Positions 63,906 through 64,000 of a stretch of 64,000 nt of DNA are shown here, in pieces; the stretch's first letter is position 1; every line of letters starts with the position of its first letter. Source of the DNA: Pseudoalteromonas sp. T1lg88 (GTDB taxonomy: Bacteria; Pseudomonadota; Gammaproteobacteria; Enterobacterales; Alteromonadaceae); contig NZ_PQCF01000023.1 of assembly GCF_002964765.1 (NCBI RefSeq), forward strand, positions 27,491 through 91,490, given 5' to 3'. The notes below the pieces were generated by a model. It did no database searches. It was not told the DNA's origin and saw nothing but the letters and a program-made list of their open reading frames with translations. The position numbers and the translations under genes are program-made.

Positions 63906-63908
63906 TAG

Positions 63909-64000
63909 GACCCTGACGATGTTCTACTTTCACATGGCAAATGCCACACTATCATCGACGCTGTTTCGTTTCACTACTGAGTTCGGCATGGGGTCAGGTG
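63909..64000 (-). rRNA. rrf: 5S ribosomal RNA, 3' part
   Basis: The minus strand reads CCTGACCCCATGCCGAACTC, AGTAGTGAAAC, GATGATAGTGTGG and GTGAAAGTAGAACATCGTCAGG, the conserved order of bacterial 5S rRNA. The 5' end is outside the window. It marks the end of an rRNA operon running leftwards. Confidence 0.95.

Overview
The window looks like chromosomal DNA of a marine gammaproteobacterium of the Alteromonadales type (Shewanella/Alteromonas/Pseudoalteromonas relatives). Pointers are the cluster ubiE-ubiJ-ubiB-tatABC-orphan-tatD-hemB, an ExeM-type secreted nuclease, a fatty acid cis/trans isomerase, a second (FusA2-like) EF-G, an all-alpha dimeric dUTPase and nudE-yrfG. It also carries dispersed palindromic repeats of the kind common in those genomes. 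No species is claimed.

Layout. 1-9.8 kb: end of a DUF2892 gene, rhodanese, Tat-exported PhoD phosphatase, a DUF3224/PH-domain pair, a monohaem c-type protein, an MsbA-like exporter with an apparent one-base deletion, a YiaD-like OmpA lipoprotein, a solute-binding protein and ChrA. 9.8-23 kb: an operon of two PlsC-like acyltransferases and a YbdG-like MscS channel; speA and speE divergent; a GH97 glucosidase; an ECF sigma factor with DUF6768; an esterase; a K+ channel; a DUF885 lipoprotein. 23-30 kb: ubiquinone synthesis, Tat translocase and hemB. 30-39.5 kb is accessory in character: a MITE, exeM, an AT-rich orphan gene between palindromes, a 1.2-kb repeat island, and two tandem PhoA genes (one frameshifted) behind a candidate Pho box. 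39.6-46.4 kb: EF-G, two identical initiator tRNAs with decayed tRNA copies around them, cysQ, nudE, yrfG and dUTPase; the last two are separated by a 226-bp direct duplication holding an orphan gene. 46.4-55.2 kb: cti, LemA plus M48 protease, SDR and VOC enzymes, rbgA/ylqF, and a strong candidate Fur-controlled RyhB-like small RNA at about 53.97-54.18 kb. 55.3-64 kb: the norR | small membrane protein | hmp nitric-oxide defence unit with operators and a sigma-54 promoter, then yaeQ, a hydrolase, dps, fumC, small unknowns and a duplicated region downstream of an rRNA operon whose 5S gene runs off the right edge.

Genes that work together: phosphate scavenging (PhoD, two PhoA, secreted nuclease ExeM); nitric-oxide detoxification (NorR sensing, Hmp); iron economy (RyhB-like RNA, Dps, HemB); polyamines (SpeA, SpeE); membrane adaptation (Cti, two acyltransferases, MscS channel); ubiquinone synthesis next to the Tat machinery, which would export PhoD.

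The most interesting items are the unannotated RyhB-like RNA, the readable NorR/sigma-54 control region with an unknown small membrane protein, the Campbell-like insertion between yrfG and dUTPase, and the decaying initiator-tRNA array. Two conserved genes are each broken by one missing base, which may reflect sequence errors.
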